A DNA stretch of 64,000 bases, from positions 124,001 to 188,000 of the forward strand of contig JAHBUH010000006.1 of the NCBI GenBank assembly GCA_019638185.1. Reading direction: 5' to 3'. Position numbers and translations under genes: made by a program. The notes below the pieces were generated by a model. It made no database searches. It was not told where the DNA came from and worked only from the letters and a program-made list of their open reading frames with translations. This document shows, piece by piece, positions 52,692-60,499 of this stretch. The DNA is from Leadbetterella sp. Lineage in GTDB: Bacteria > Bacteroidota > Bacteroidia > Cytophagales > Spirosomataceae. Each line of letters begins with the position of its first letter. Position 1 is the stretch's first letter.

Positions 52692-53462
52692 GTGCTGATC
52701 AATTACCAGGAATACCAGGCCATGTTTGAGGTGGAAGACCGGATGTGGTGGTACAAAACCCTTCATGACCGCGTGATAACCGAAATAAAGACGTACACTG
52801 ATGATTATAAGAATCTTAGGGTACTGGATGCCGGCTGCGGCACCGGTGGCCTGCTTACCCGGCTGAAGGCGGAAGGCCTTCATGCCATAGAAGGCTTTGA
52901 TTACAATGAATTTGCGGTAGAGTTTTCACAAAGCCGCGGGCTGCCGGTCAGCCGGAAAGACATTACGGCTTTTGACTATCCGCCGGCGTCTTTTGACGTG
53001 GTTATTTCAGACGATGTGCTGTACCAGTTCGATGACCCGGAGCTGCTGAATGCTTTAAAGTGTATTCACCGGGTATTGAAGCCCGGCGGCATTTTTATTA
53101 CAAACAATAACGCCTTCGCGGTTTTCAGCGGTATCCATGACCTGGCCGTGGGAAGTAAGAGGCGCTTTGTAAAGACGGATTTTGACCGTTTCCTGGCTGC
53201 TTTCCCGGACTTCCGGATGGTGAAGGCCAGTTACTGGTCACTCCTGCTTTCGCCCCTGATCCTGGCGGTAAGACTGATCCAGCGGCTTCAACTGAAACTG
53301 GGTCAGATAAACATGGAGGAAGTAAAATCTGACGTATCACTGCCTTCTGACCCGGTAAACCGTTTCCTGTACGGAATCTGCACACTGGAAAGGCACCTGC
53401 TGAAGCGTTCGCCGTTTGGCAGCTCACTTTTTTTAGTGATCCGGAAAAGCGATCTGCCGTAA
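52692..53462 (+). CDS. SAM-dependent methyltransferase (class I)
   Basis: An open frame extends back to 52602 inside cysE, but the GTG at 52692 is preferred. It lies one base after the cysE stop and starts the sequence VLINYQEYQAMFEVEDRMWW, a typical N-terminus of this group; an ATG at 52722 is the alternative. The 256-residue protein has motif I VLDAGCGTGGLL (about 43-54), motif II DVVISDDVLYQFDD and motif III LKPGGIFITNNNAF. The C-terminal part has two hydrophobic stretches near 185-200. The acceptor substrate is unknown. Confidence 0.8.
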   Translation: MLINYQEYQAMFEVEDRMWWYKTLHDRVITEIKTYTDDYKNLRVLDAGCGTGGLLTRLKAEGLHAIEGFDYNEFAVEFSQSRGLPVSRKDITAFDYPPASFDVVISDDVLYQFDDPELLNALKCIHRVLKPGGIFITNNNAFAVFSGIHDLAVGSKRRFVKTDFDRFLAAFPDFRMVKASYWSLLLSPLILAVRLIQRLQLKLGQINMEEVKSDVSLPSDPVNRFLYGICTLERHLLKRSPFGSSLFLVIRKSDLP

Positions 53463-53487
53463 TTCGGGCATGTTTGAATTTTATCCT

Positions 53488-53495
53488 TAATTTTG
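53488..53495 (+). promoter_or_regulatory. candidate -7 element upstream of gltX
   Basis: TAATTTTG matches TAnnTTTG and lies 23 bp before the gltX ATG, in an AT-rich 56-bp spacer. The -33 element is not clear. Confidence 0.4.
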
Positions 53496-53518
53496 CGGTT
53501 TGTTTGAAAATTTGATCT

Positions 53519-55015
53519 ATGAGTGTTAGAGTGAGATTTGCTCCCAGCCCTACGGGGCCGCTGCATATTGGCGGCGTACGTACGGCTTTGTATAATTATC
53601 TTTTTGCCCGGAAGATGGGCGGTAAAATGCTGCTCCGGATAGAAGATACCGACCAGACCCGCCTGGTGCCCGGTGCGCAGGACTACATCCTGGAGGCCCT
53701 GAAATGGATAGGAATTACTATAGATGAGGGGGTAGGTGCCGGCGGAGAGCTGGGGCCCTACGTGCAGTCGGAAAGAAAAGAGATCTATGCCCGCTATGCC
53801 CAGGAACTGCTGGATAAAGGCCAGGCGTATTATGCTTTTGATACCCCGGAAGAGCTGGAGCAGATGCGTAAGGAGCTGGAAGAGGCCAAAGTGGATAATA
53901 TTTCCTACAATGCCTTTACCCGCATGAAGATGAAAAATTCCATTACCCTGCCGGCGGAAGAGGTGAAGGCCCGGATAGCGGCCGGAGACCCTTATGTGAT
54001 TCGCCTTAAGGTGCCTTTGAAAGACGAGGTCCGTTTTAAAGACCTGGTGCGGGGATGGGTGTCTGTGCATTCTTCCACCATTGATGATAAGATCCTGATG
54101 AAGTCAGACGGAATGCCTACTTACCACCTGGCGAACATCGTGGATGACCACCTGATGGAGATCACCCATGTGATCCGGGGTGAAGAATGGCTGCCCTCAG
54201 CCCCCCTGCATATCCTGCTGTACAAGGCCTTTGGCTGGCAGGCACCTGATTTTGCCCATCTGCCCCTGCTTTTAAAGCCGGAAGGAAACGGTAAACTGAG
54301 TAAGCGCGACGGCCTGCTGGGCGATTTCCCGGTTTTTCCACTCCAATGGACAGACCCGGTCAGCGGCGAAACGTCAAGAGGATTCCGGGAAGACGGCTAT
54401 TATCCTGAAGCCGTGATGAATTTCCTGGCGCTGCTGGGCTGGAACCCGGGCACGGACCAGGAGCTGATCAGCGCTGAAGAGCTGATCGGGCTGTTTGATA
54501 TTCATAACATTCAGAAAGCCGGAGCGCGTTTTGACGTGAATAAGGCCAAATGGTTTAACCAGCAGTACCTTCGTAAGAAAGATAATGCCGAGCTGGCCGC
54601 CGAGCTGGACCGCGAGATAGGGAACCCGGACCTCTCCGCGAAGATCGTGGAGCTGATGAAAGACCGGGTGGATTTCGTACGGGAAATGAAAGCCGGCGTA
54701 CCCTTCCTTTTTGCCGCACCGGAAAAATACGATGAGGAAGTGGCCGCTAAAAAGTGGGATGACCTGGCCCGGAGTGCCATGCCGGTGATCACCACCGCCC
54801 TTTCCGGAGTAGAAAACTTTACTTCACAAAGCATCCACGATACCATTTTCGGCGCGCTGGAAGCCGCCGGCATCAAAGTCGGAAAAGTGATGCAGGCCCT
54901 GCGCCTGGCCGTAACCGGTGAAGGCAAAGGCCCGGACCTGATGCTGATCATGGAGATCCTGGGGAAAGCGGAGACGCTACAGAGGATCAACAGGGCGGTG
55001 GAAGTGCTAGGGTAG
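53519..55015 (+). CDS. gltX: glutamyl-tRNA synthetase
   Basis: GltX charges tRNA-Glu with glutamate. The 498-residue class I synthetase has the HIGH-like signature FAPSPTGPLHIGGVRTAL (about 7-24), LRIEDTDQTR (about 38-47), the WLPSAPLHILLYKAFGW segment and the KMSKS-equivalent KLSKRDG (about 259-265). The C-terminal anticodon-binding helical domain is complete. The gene is preceded by its own spacer with a candidate promoter. Confidence 0.95.
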   Translation: MSVRVRFAPSPTGPLHIGGVRTALYNYLFARKMGGKMLLRIEDTDQTRLVPGAQDYILEALKWIGITIDEGVGAGGELGPYVQSERKEIYARYAQELLDKGQAYYAFDTPEELEQMRKELEEAKVDNISYNAFTRMKMKNSITLPAEEVKARIAAGDPYVIRLKVPLKDEVRFKDLVRGWVSVHSSTIDDKILMKSDGMPTYHLANIVDDHLMEITHVIRGEEWLPSAPLHILLYKAFGWQAPDFAHLPLLLKPEGNGKLSKRDGLLGDFPVFPLQWTDPVSGETSRGFREDGYYPEAVMNFLALLGWNPGTDQELISAEELIGLFDIHNIQKAGARFDVNKAKWFNQQYLRKKDNAELAAELDREIGNPDLSAKIVELMKDRVDFVREMKAGVPFLFAAPEKYDEEVAAKKWDDLARSAMPVITTALSGVENFTSQSIHDTIFGALEAAGIKVGKVMQALRLAVTGEGKGPDLMLIMEILGKAETLQRINRAVEVLG

Positions 55016-55036
55016 AAATCCGGGAGAGGCTGTATT

Positions 55037-55831
55037 TTATGGTTTCAACCAATTACTTTGTGGCTTGACAATCAGCCGGGCATTATTATAGGCCAGCTTC
55101 AAGGTTAAACAGGTTCTTGCCGTATAGGTAGTATCGTTTAGTTTATGAATGACTAAAATCAGGTCGGGATTGGGAGACCCAGAGGTTAAACAGAGCGGGA
55201 GCAATAGCTGTATTTTATTGTCATAATATTGCGGTACCGCTATCTTGTAGTTTGGACGTACTCTTTTCTTGACTTCTTCTATAGCGCCTACCAGCTGCCT
55301 TCTCAGTTCGGCATCATCTGCTTTCTGGAGGTGTGGAGGAAACCGGGATAAATTATCACCTATAATGTGGTCCAAATCGGGGATCAAATCACATTTCGGA
55401 TTGAAAATAAGCAATTCCGGTTTATCGAAAAAGTCTGCAATATCCGGAATGGAGTGCGAAAAATGCTGGAGAATCGTATTATCACTTTTCTTTAAGAATG
55501 CTTTAAAGCGAAAAGGTGTGGTAAGTCCTTTTCCCGGATTTTTGTATTCTTCAAAAAAAGCAAAAATATCTTCCAGGTTTTCAGTAACCAGTCCTGTATT
55601 GAAACAGGCAAATTTATTACCTCCGGTAAAAATAATTTTCTTTTCCTGCTGTAACTTCCTGAAAGTAAATTCAAGATAATTTTTGAGGATACTGTTATTT
55701 CTTACAATAGTATCTGAGAAATTCCACGCTTCTTTATCCGCTAATGTGTTAGCTAAAAAAGTAATGGAGCTTTCGTAATTGGGGAAGTAGGCGAATCCAA
55801 AAAGCTCGGACCTGAACTGTTTTTTTGTCAT
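55037..55831 (-). CDS. DUF3825-like hypothetical protein
   Basis: The 264-residue cytoplasmic protein has no signal or membrane helix. The segments KFACFNTGLVTENLEDIFAFF (about 72-92), FNPKCDLIPDLDHII (about 143-157) and the C-terminal LPLCLTSGSPNPDLILVI ... YTARTCLTLKLAYNNARLI resemble DUF3825 proteins. That family is of unknown function and occurs in diverse bacteria, often in variable regions. The gene is lower in G+C than its neighbours and sits alone between gltX and a terminator for the upstream peptidase gene, which suggests acquisition. Confidence 0.6.
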   Translation of the reverse strand: MTKKQFRSELFGFAYFPNYESSITFLANTLADKEAWNFSDTIVRNNSILKNYLEFTFRKLQQEKKIIFTGGNKFACFNTGLVTENLEDIFAFFEEYKNPGKGLTTPFRFKAFLKKSDNTILQHFSHSIPDIADFFDKPELLIFNPKCDLIPDLDHIIGDNLSRFPPHLQKADDAELRRQLVGAIEEVKKRVRPNYKIAVPQYYDNKIQLLLPLCLTSGSPNPDLILVIHKLNDTTYTARTCLTLKLAYNNARLIVKPQSNWLKP

Positions 55832-55859
55832 GTTGATTTAAATTTATGGTTGGGTGTTA

Positions 55860-55898
55860 TAAAAAAATAAGAACCATCAACTTAATCTGGATGGTTCT
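55860..55898 (-). terminator. intrinsic terminator (leftward)
   Basis: AGAACCATC (55870-55878) and GATGGTTCT (55890-55898) form a perfect 9-bp stem. Read leftward it is followed by TATTTTTTT. It is suitable for ending transcripts from the S9 peptidase gene before the next leftward gene. Confidence 0.65.
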
Positions 55899-56028
55899 CT
55901 TTATGTTCTCTTTAGTTTTATCTTCAGTGTTTGCAGATAGACCTGCAAAAATCTTTATGTGAAATGATTTGCAATTATAATATGTTATCTTTAAATAAAC
56001 AAATTATTTTTGTTATTTTTCTTGTGGA

Positions 56029-56077
56029 CCCTACGGATTCACACAGATAATCCATAAATCTCTGTGAGTCCGTAGGG
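56029..56077. repeat. imperfect long inverted repeat
   Basis: The left arm 56029-56047 (starts CCCTACGGATTC) and the right arm 56061-56077 (ends GTCCGTAGGG) pair along about 16 bp with a 2-nt bulge and one mismatch. It lies in the spacer downstream of the S9 peptidase gene and may act with the terminator at 55860-55898. Confidence 0.55.
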
Positions 56078-56123
56078 GCCGTAAGAACTTCTCAGGCTCT
56101 GAACAGTATGCCCACAGGCCTGA

Positions 56124-58610
56124 TCACCGCCTCAGCGGCACCTCCCTATTCATTTCCGTCAGGTCCGTTTCATCTGTTTGGGAATTACCCAGCAGGTGCT
56201 CGGCGAAATAGTCTGCCATTTTCCAGAAGAAGTACTCGGTCATGTTACCGAAACCGTGGCGCTGTCCGGGTAGGATCACAAAATCAAAACGTTTGTTGGC
56301 TTTGATGAGTGCTTCGGCCATCCGGATGGTGTTAGCCGGGTGGACGTTATTATCGATGTCTCCGGTGGCCAGCAGCAGCTTTCCTTTGAGGTTTTTGGCG
56401 AGCTCGGTGTTTTTCTCGATCTGGTAGGTAAAGGTGGTGTCACCTTTTGGGCTTACTTTCTCCGTTACGCCGTGGTGGCGTTCGCTCCACCAGCGGTTAT
56501 AGATGTTATTTTCGTGGTTACCGGCGCCGGATACGGCCACTTTGAAGAAGTCGGGGTACACCAGCATGGCTGCGGTAGACATAAAGCCGCCGCCGGAGTG
56601 GCCGGTGATGCCCACACGGTCTGCATCAATGAAGGGGTGGCGTGCGGCCAGCTGCTCTACGGTCACTTTCTTGTCTTCCAGGCCGTAGTCGCGCAGGTTT
56701 CCGTACCCGTAAGTATGATACCACTTAGAGCGGGCGGGGTGGCCGCCGCGGTTTCCTACGGTGATCACGATAAAGCCCATTTGTGCCAGGCGGTCTATGC
56801 GGTCCATGCTGCGGCCGAAGGCCTTATTCACGGCTTCGGTTTGCGGGCCGGGGTACACGTATTCAATGATGGGGTAGACTTTGGTAGAGTCAAAGTCGAA
56901 GGGCTTGTACATCACGCCATAAAGGTCGGTAATGCCGTCACCTGCTTTCACCTTGAAAGGCTCGGGGAATTTATAGCCGGAGGCCATCAGTTGAGAGAGA
57001 TCGGCTTCTTCCAGTTTCAGGAGGAGTGTTCCTTTGGAATCATAGAGTTCCGAAACGGGCACGGTGTTTACGCGGGAGGAGTTATTGACAAAGAAACGGC
57101 CGCTTTCGCTGGCGGAAACCTGGTGGTCAAAATTCCCTTTGTTCAGTAATTTAGGTTCCCCGCCGTTCAGGCTCAGGGCATAATGGTGCAGGTAATACGG
57201 GTCTTCACCGGCTTCTTTTCCGTTAGCGGTAAAGGTGAAGGTCTGGGTTTTGGCGTCGTAGCCGGTGATGCTCTCGCAGTTATATTCTCCGGAGGTGAGC
57301 TGGCGTACCAGGGTGCCGTCTGCGTTATAGAGGTAGTAATGGCCCCAGCCGTCGCGTTGCGACCAGTGAATAAACTGCTGGCCGTTATTGACCAGGTAAG
57401 GTTTTTGTACATCGAGGTACACATTAGAGCGTTCGCTGACCACGTTCCTGACGGTGCCGTTCACGTTTACCGCCGCGATGTCTATCCGCTTCAGGTCACG
57501 GCTGGAGCGGCTGATATAAAACTCGCGGTTATCGCCCAGCCAGTAGCTGATATAGTGCTTCCCGGTGTAGCTGGATTTATCGCGCTCTTTCCAGAAGATA
57601 CCCACGGTCTGGTTTTTAAAGGCCGGAACGGAGATATGCTTTGAAGCGAAGCTTTGAGCATCAAAGAGGTGCAGTTCCACCTCGGTGGAGTCGGTTTCTC
57701 CCGGCATCTGGTATTTGTAGGTTTCCAGGGTGGGGCGTTTGCCGCCTACGTTATTGATGACCCACAGCGGGCTGAGGTGGCGGTTATCTTTGCGGGTGAG
57801 TACAAAATGCTTTCCGTCGGGCGACCAGCTGAGCCGCACGCCTTTCCGCTTTTTAAGCTCTTCGTCGGCCTTTTCGTCGCCGGTGGTGATGCTGTAGTCG
57901 TCTCCGCCCCAGGCGTAGTATTGTACGCCGTCTTTGGTGATCTGGTGTTCTACGATGGTGCTGTCTTTCTCGTCTTTGATGGCTTTTTCAAAGTTAGCCC
58001 TGTCCATCCAGTAGAGGTTATAGTTCCGGGCAAAGAAAATGCGGAGGGTATCAGGCGAATAGGAAGCCCAGGTAGGCCGGGTTTTTTCTTTCAGGGAATC
58101 CGCCAGTTCCTTCACCTGGCGGGTAGCCAGGTCGTATTCCAGGAAGAAGACTTTTTTCTTCAGGGTATCTGATTTTACTTTGAGCTTAGCGATCTCCTCT
58201 TTGGATTTCAGGGTGTCTTTGGTACTTTTTACTTCAAACCGGATCCGTTTCTCGTCGTCGGTAAACTCCAGCTTATCGATCTCCAGGTGCTGGGCATCGA
58301 AAGGATTCTTCACAATGCGGGTGATCTGGCGGGCCAGGTCGGCATTATCAAAAAGCGGCTGCCGGGAACGGGTGGCAGGGTCTACCAGGTACCAGCGTTT
58401 CCCGGAAGAGGTCTGGTATTCGTACCAGAAGCGGTCGGAGTGGTTGATCCAGTTGGGCCGTACGTCGGTGCTAAAGATTTTAGTCCGGAGTTTTGCCGGG
58501 GAAAATTGGGAAGCGAGGTCGTAATTGGCTTTGATAGCCGCAGGCTTCCTGTTCTGGGCCGTGGCCGTCAGGTGCAGCACTACGCCCAGGAGAAGTAACA
58601 GTTTTCGCAT
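56124..58610 (-). CDS. S9-family (dipeptidyl-peptidase IV-like) serine peptidase
   Basis: The 828-residue exported protein has a signal peptide (about 1-18), an N-terminal beta-propeller (about 50-560; for example RLSWSPDGKHFVLTRKD) and a C-terminal alpha/beta-hydrolase domain. The nucleophile Ser sits in VGITGHSGGGFMSTAAM (about 674-690), with candidate Asp in LLATGDIDNNVHP and His in LPGQRHGFG. Family members release dipeptides or cleave after proline. GHSGG replaces the GWSYGG usual in DPP-IV. The gene is monocistronic. Confidence 0.9.
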   Translation of the reverse strand: MRKLLLLLGVVLHLTATAQNRKPAAIKANYDLASQFSPAKLRTKIFSTDVRPNWINHSDRFWYEYQTSSGKRWYLVDPATRSRQPLFDNADLARQITRIVKNPFDAQHLEIDKLEFTDDEKRIRFEVKSTKDTLKSKEEIAKLKVKSDTLKKKVFFLEYDLATRQVKELADSLKEKTRPTWASYSPDTLRIFFARNYNLYWMDRANFEKAIKDEKDSTIVEHQITKDGVQYYAWGGDDYSITTGDEKADEELKKRKGVRLSWSPDGKHFVLTRKDNRHLSPLWVINNVGGKRPTLETYKYQMPGETDSTEVELHLFDAQSFASKHISVPAFKNQTVGIFWKERDKSSYTGKHYISYWLGDNREFYISRSSRDLKRIDIAAVNVNGTVRNVVSERSNVYLDVQKPYLVNNGQQFIHWSQRDGWGHYYLYNADGTLVRQLTSGEYNCESITGYDAKTQTFTFTANGKEAGEDPYYLHHYALSLNGGEPKLLNKGNFDHQVSASESGRFFVNNSSRVNTVPVSELYDSKGTLLLKLEEADLSQLMASGYKFPEPFKVKAGDGITDLYGVMYKPFDFDSTKVYPIIEYVYPGPQTEAVNKAFGRSMDRIDRLAQMGFIVITVGNRGGHPARSKWYHTYGYGNLRDYGLEDKKVTVEQLAARHPFIDADRVGITGHSGGGFMSTAAMLVYPDFFKVAVSGAGNHENNIYNRWWSERHHGVTEKVSPKGDTTFTYQIEKNTELAKNLKGKLLLATGDIDNNVHPANTIRMAEALIKANKRFDFVILPGQRHGFGNMTEYFFWKMADYFAEHLLGNSQTDETDLTEMNREVPLRR

Positions 58611-59012
58611 TAGTAAGATGATTTGTTTATAGGGAGGCTAAAATATCGAAAAATACGGTAGGGTAGAACTATTTGTCGACTTATTCTTATAGCCGGACTG
58701 TCAAAGGGGGAACAGTTTCGACGAAAAAAAATGGGATTAATGATATCCGGCCGGTGGCTTCCGGCGTTATGATGTAGAGATGCATTTGTATTTATTTGAT
58801 TTTGAGGGGGTAATAAGGCAATTTTGACGACCTGTTTTACCGGAGAGCAGGTTTTTTTCGCTTTTTTTCCTTAAAATTCTCCATTCCGGGGCGTGGCTTT
58901 GTACCGTATAATAAAAATGCGGGTTTATATGCGTGTTGTTAAAAATTATTGTTATAATTTAGATGCGAGTTAAGAGTGTTTCCTAAACGCGATAAAAAAT
59001 TACTGTATAGTT
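58611..59012. other. non-coding spacer upstream of the S9 peptidase gene
   Basis: About 400 bp hold no gene. A terminator-like element lies at 58830-58858 on the plus strand (ACCTG/CAGGT stem followed by seven T residues). T-rich tracts and an AT-rich segment near 58940-58965 with TTGTTA and TAATTTAG could be a promoter for the small ORF at 59013. Nothing else is recognised. Confidence 0.4.
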
Positions 59013-59078
59013 ATGAAAGAGAAAGTAGGAATTGTAGTGGTGCTGCTTCTTTTATTATTAGGAATAATGGGCATGTGA
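59013..59078 (+). CDS. possible 21-residue hydrophobic peptide
   Basis: This short ORF encodes MKEKVGIVVVLLLLLLGIMG plus a final Met: a basic-acidic start and one complete transmembrane-length hydrophobic stretch. An AT-rich promoter-like region precedes it. It could be a small membrane protein or type I toxin-like peptide, but there is no obvious ribosome-binding site and no comparative support. Confidence 0.3.
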   Translation: MKEKVGIVVVLLLLLLGIMGM

Positions 59079-59233
59079 TCTGTCGGGGAAAGACAGACAC
59101 ATAGAAGCAGGAGCGAAAAAAGCATTGGTTTTCCGGTTAACGGAGTTAAAAAGAGAGAAGTTGATTGCAAATCACGTATGCCGCGGTGCACGGGTAAGGT
59201 TAATGCTATCCGTGTATCCGTGGCAAAAAAATT

Positions 59234-59659
59234 TCAGGAGGATTGTTCTCCGCCAATGAGTTTTTCCAGCCGGAGCATCATTTCATCTTTTTCACGCAGC
59301 ATGCGTTCGTACAGCTGGATTTTTTCTTCGTGAAGCTGTACCATTTTCTCCACGGGGTTAATGATAGGGTAGTAGTTAAAGAGGGCATTGCCGGAAGCGT
59401 TATCGCTGTTATTTACGGTATTGGCAATGATGGTAATGGCTTTCTCCTCATCGAAATTCTTAATAGCGATATCGGGTATTTTCAGGGCCCGGGAGACTTT
59501 ATAGAGTACTTCAGGTTCCAGTACCGCCTTTTGTTCCATCAGCGAAACCTTTTTCTGATTCCATTCATCGCCCAGTTCATTAGCAAGCGCCTCCTGTTTA
59601 ATTCCGAGCATCTCGCGAAATCGCTTTACATTCCTTCCTTCATGAATCTTAGGTTCCAT
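59234..59659 (-). CDS. XRE-family transcriptional regulator with C-terminal coiled coil
   Basis: The 141-residue protein has an N-terminal Cro/C1-type helix-turn-helix (NVKRFREMLGIKQEALANEL, about 9-28, followed by VSLMEQKAVLEPEVLYKVSRAL). The C-terminal coiled coil (about 105-137) is rich in Glu, Lys and Leu (VQLHEEKIQLYERMLREKDE). Such proteins are frequent in Bacteroidota accessory regions. Its upstream region carries repeated GGGATA-type words that may be its own operator. It is leftward, beside the sigma-factor operon. Confidence 0.8.
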   Translation of the reverse strand: MEPKIHEGRNVKRFREMLGIKQEALANELGDEWNQKKVSLMEQKAVLEPEVLYKVSRALKIPDIAIKNFDEEKAITIIANTVNNSDNASGNALFNYYPIINPVEKMVQLHEEKIQLYERMLREKDEMMLRLEKLIGGEQSS

Positions 59660-59747
59660 ACTCCATCCTGGTTAAAGCAGTTCAAACTTAGTTCTTTTTT
59701 CAATATGTCAGTTGATCGTAAAGGTAGATAATTTATCCCGGAATTTA

Positions 59748-59780
59748 ACTGAAATATCCCTTTTATGACTGGAATATCCC
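59748..59780 (-). promoter_or_regulatory. direct-repeat operator candidate upstream of XRE gene
   Basis: ACTGAAATATCCC (59748-59760) and ACTGGAATATCCC (59768-59780) are near-identical direct repeats with a 20-bp period. A third TTATCCC word lies at about 59733-59739. They lie about 90-120 bp upstream of the XRE start codon and are candidates for regulator binding on one face of the helix. Confidence 0.4.
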
Positions 59781-59833
59781 GCGCTTTCCTCCTTTTTTTG
59801 CAACAATTCTATACCTTTTAAATAATATCATCA

Positions 59834-59908
59834 ATGAAACTGAAAAATTTACAAAATCTCATGACCCGGTGGGGCCTCCAGGTGGGGCCGCCAGGCGGGG
59901 CCGTCTGA
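59834..59908 (+). CDS. possible 24-residue peptide with Gly/Pro-rich C-terminus
   Basis: An ATG-initiated ORF encodes MKLKNLQNLMTRWG followed by a Gly/Pro-rich tail ending PGGAV. The second half is built from three tandem 13-bp units (59868-59880, 59881-59893 and 59894-59906, consensus GGTGGGGCCGCCA). The start resembles leader sequences of Bacteroidota ribosomally made peptides, but no modification gene is near and no ribosome-binding site is evident. Low confidence. Confidence 0.2.
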   Translation: MKLKNLQNLMTRWGLQVGPPGGAV

Positions 59909-59916
59909 ATAGTGTA

Positions 59917-60165
59917 TCATACTCCGGGCTCCTGCCTGTTCAGCCTGATGTCTTTGCAGATGTATTCCAGCAGGTGGCAGGGATCTTCGTGAATGGCTTT
60001 TGCTAAGATGTAGATCTCGTCAGCCCGCATTTTCAGGCAGTCTTTTGAGGCGAATTCACTGATCCGGTTAGGGCGGATTCCCGTGGCACGGGAAAGTGCG
60101 GCCTGGTTAATGGCCTTGCGGTCAAGATACCTTCCGAAACTTGTCCTGTGGTTCCTGTTGCTCAT
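59917..60165 (-). CDS. short XRE-family helix-turn-helix regulator
   Basis: The 82-residue protein consists almost wholly of a Cro/C1-type helix-turn-helix: FGRYLDRKAINQAALSRATG (about 10-29) with recognition region IRPNRISEFA, then MRADEIYILAKAIHEDPCHLLEYI. It is divergent from the 57-residue ORF/sigma/TnpB-like operon across 119 bp that contain two direct copies of AATCGATAT (about 60178 and 60253). It may therefore regulate that operon as well as itself. Confidence 0.75.
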   Translation of the reverse strand: MSNRNHRTSFGRYLDRKAINQAALSRATGIRPNRISEFASKDCLKMRADEIYILAKAIHEDPCHLLEYICKDIRLNRQEPGV

Positions 60166-60284
60166 GGTATTGAGGTTAATCGATATAAATATATTAGAAT
60201 CCGATACGAATATTTGGTGGTTATACTTATATTAGGTATTTTTATATTGAAAATCGATATTTATCTAAAATCACAGGACAACTT
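60166..60284. promoter_or_regulatory. divergent promoter region of the XRE gene and the sigma/TnpB-like operon
   Basis: The 119-bp, very AT-rich spacer holds AATCGATAT twice in direct orientation, about 75 bp apart, and an AATATTTG close to the Bacteroidota -7 consensus at 60209-60216. A third related GATACGAATA word lies between. It is the obvious site for XRE control of the operon. Confidence 0.4.
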
Positions 60285-60458
60285 ATGCAGATCGAGATCC
60301 TACTGAAAGAACCCGTCCGGTACCGTGAAGCCCTCTTAGGATTATTGAAAGCGGTGGAAGTGAAAGACCTCACCGGAAAACTGGCAGAAGAAGTAAAGCT
60401 TATTTACCAGCTGATGGACCTGATCGAGACCCGGATCAGGGCGGCTAACAGCGGCTGA
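60285..60458 (+). CDS. 57-residue helical protein, first gene of the sigma/TnpB-like operon
   Basis: This ORF starts at ATG 60285, 13 bp after an ACAGGA word, and ends at TGA 60456-60458, 41 bp before the sigma-factor start. The product is highly charged and predicted helical (YREALLGLLKAVEVKDLTGK; ELIYQL-like KLIYQLMDLIETRIRAA) with regular Leu spacing suited to a coiled coil. Codon use and G+C match the downstream genes. I recognise no family. Position makes it a candidate accessory subunit of the sigma/guide-RNA complex. Confidence 0.55.
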   Translation: MQIEILLKEPVRYREALLGLLKAVEVKDLTGKLAEEVKLIYQLMDLIETRIRAANSG

Positions 60459-60499
60459 TGCTTTAGCGGTGTGTACACTATACTAAACTCTGACATAAC

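Noticed and set aside
55503..55514. 12-nt match to the first bases of the candidate guide (TTTTCGCTTTAA on the minus strand)
   Set aside because: It lies inside a coding region, the match stops after 12 low-complexity bases, and a chance match of this kind in 64 kb is not negligible.
58855..58864. 10-nt match TTTTCGCTTT to the candidate guide upstream of the S9 peptidase gene
   Set aside because: It is in a T-rich tract, the match breaks after ten bases, and it is expected by chance.
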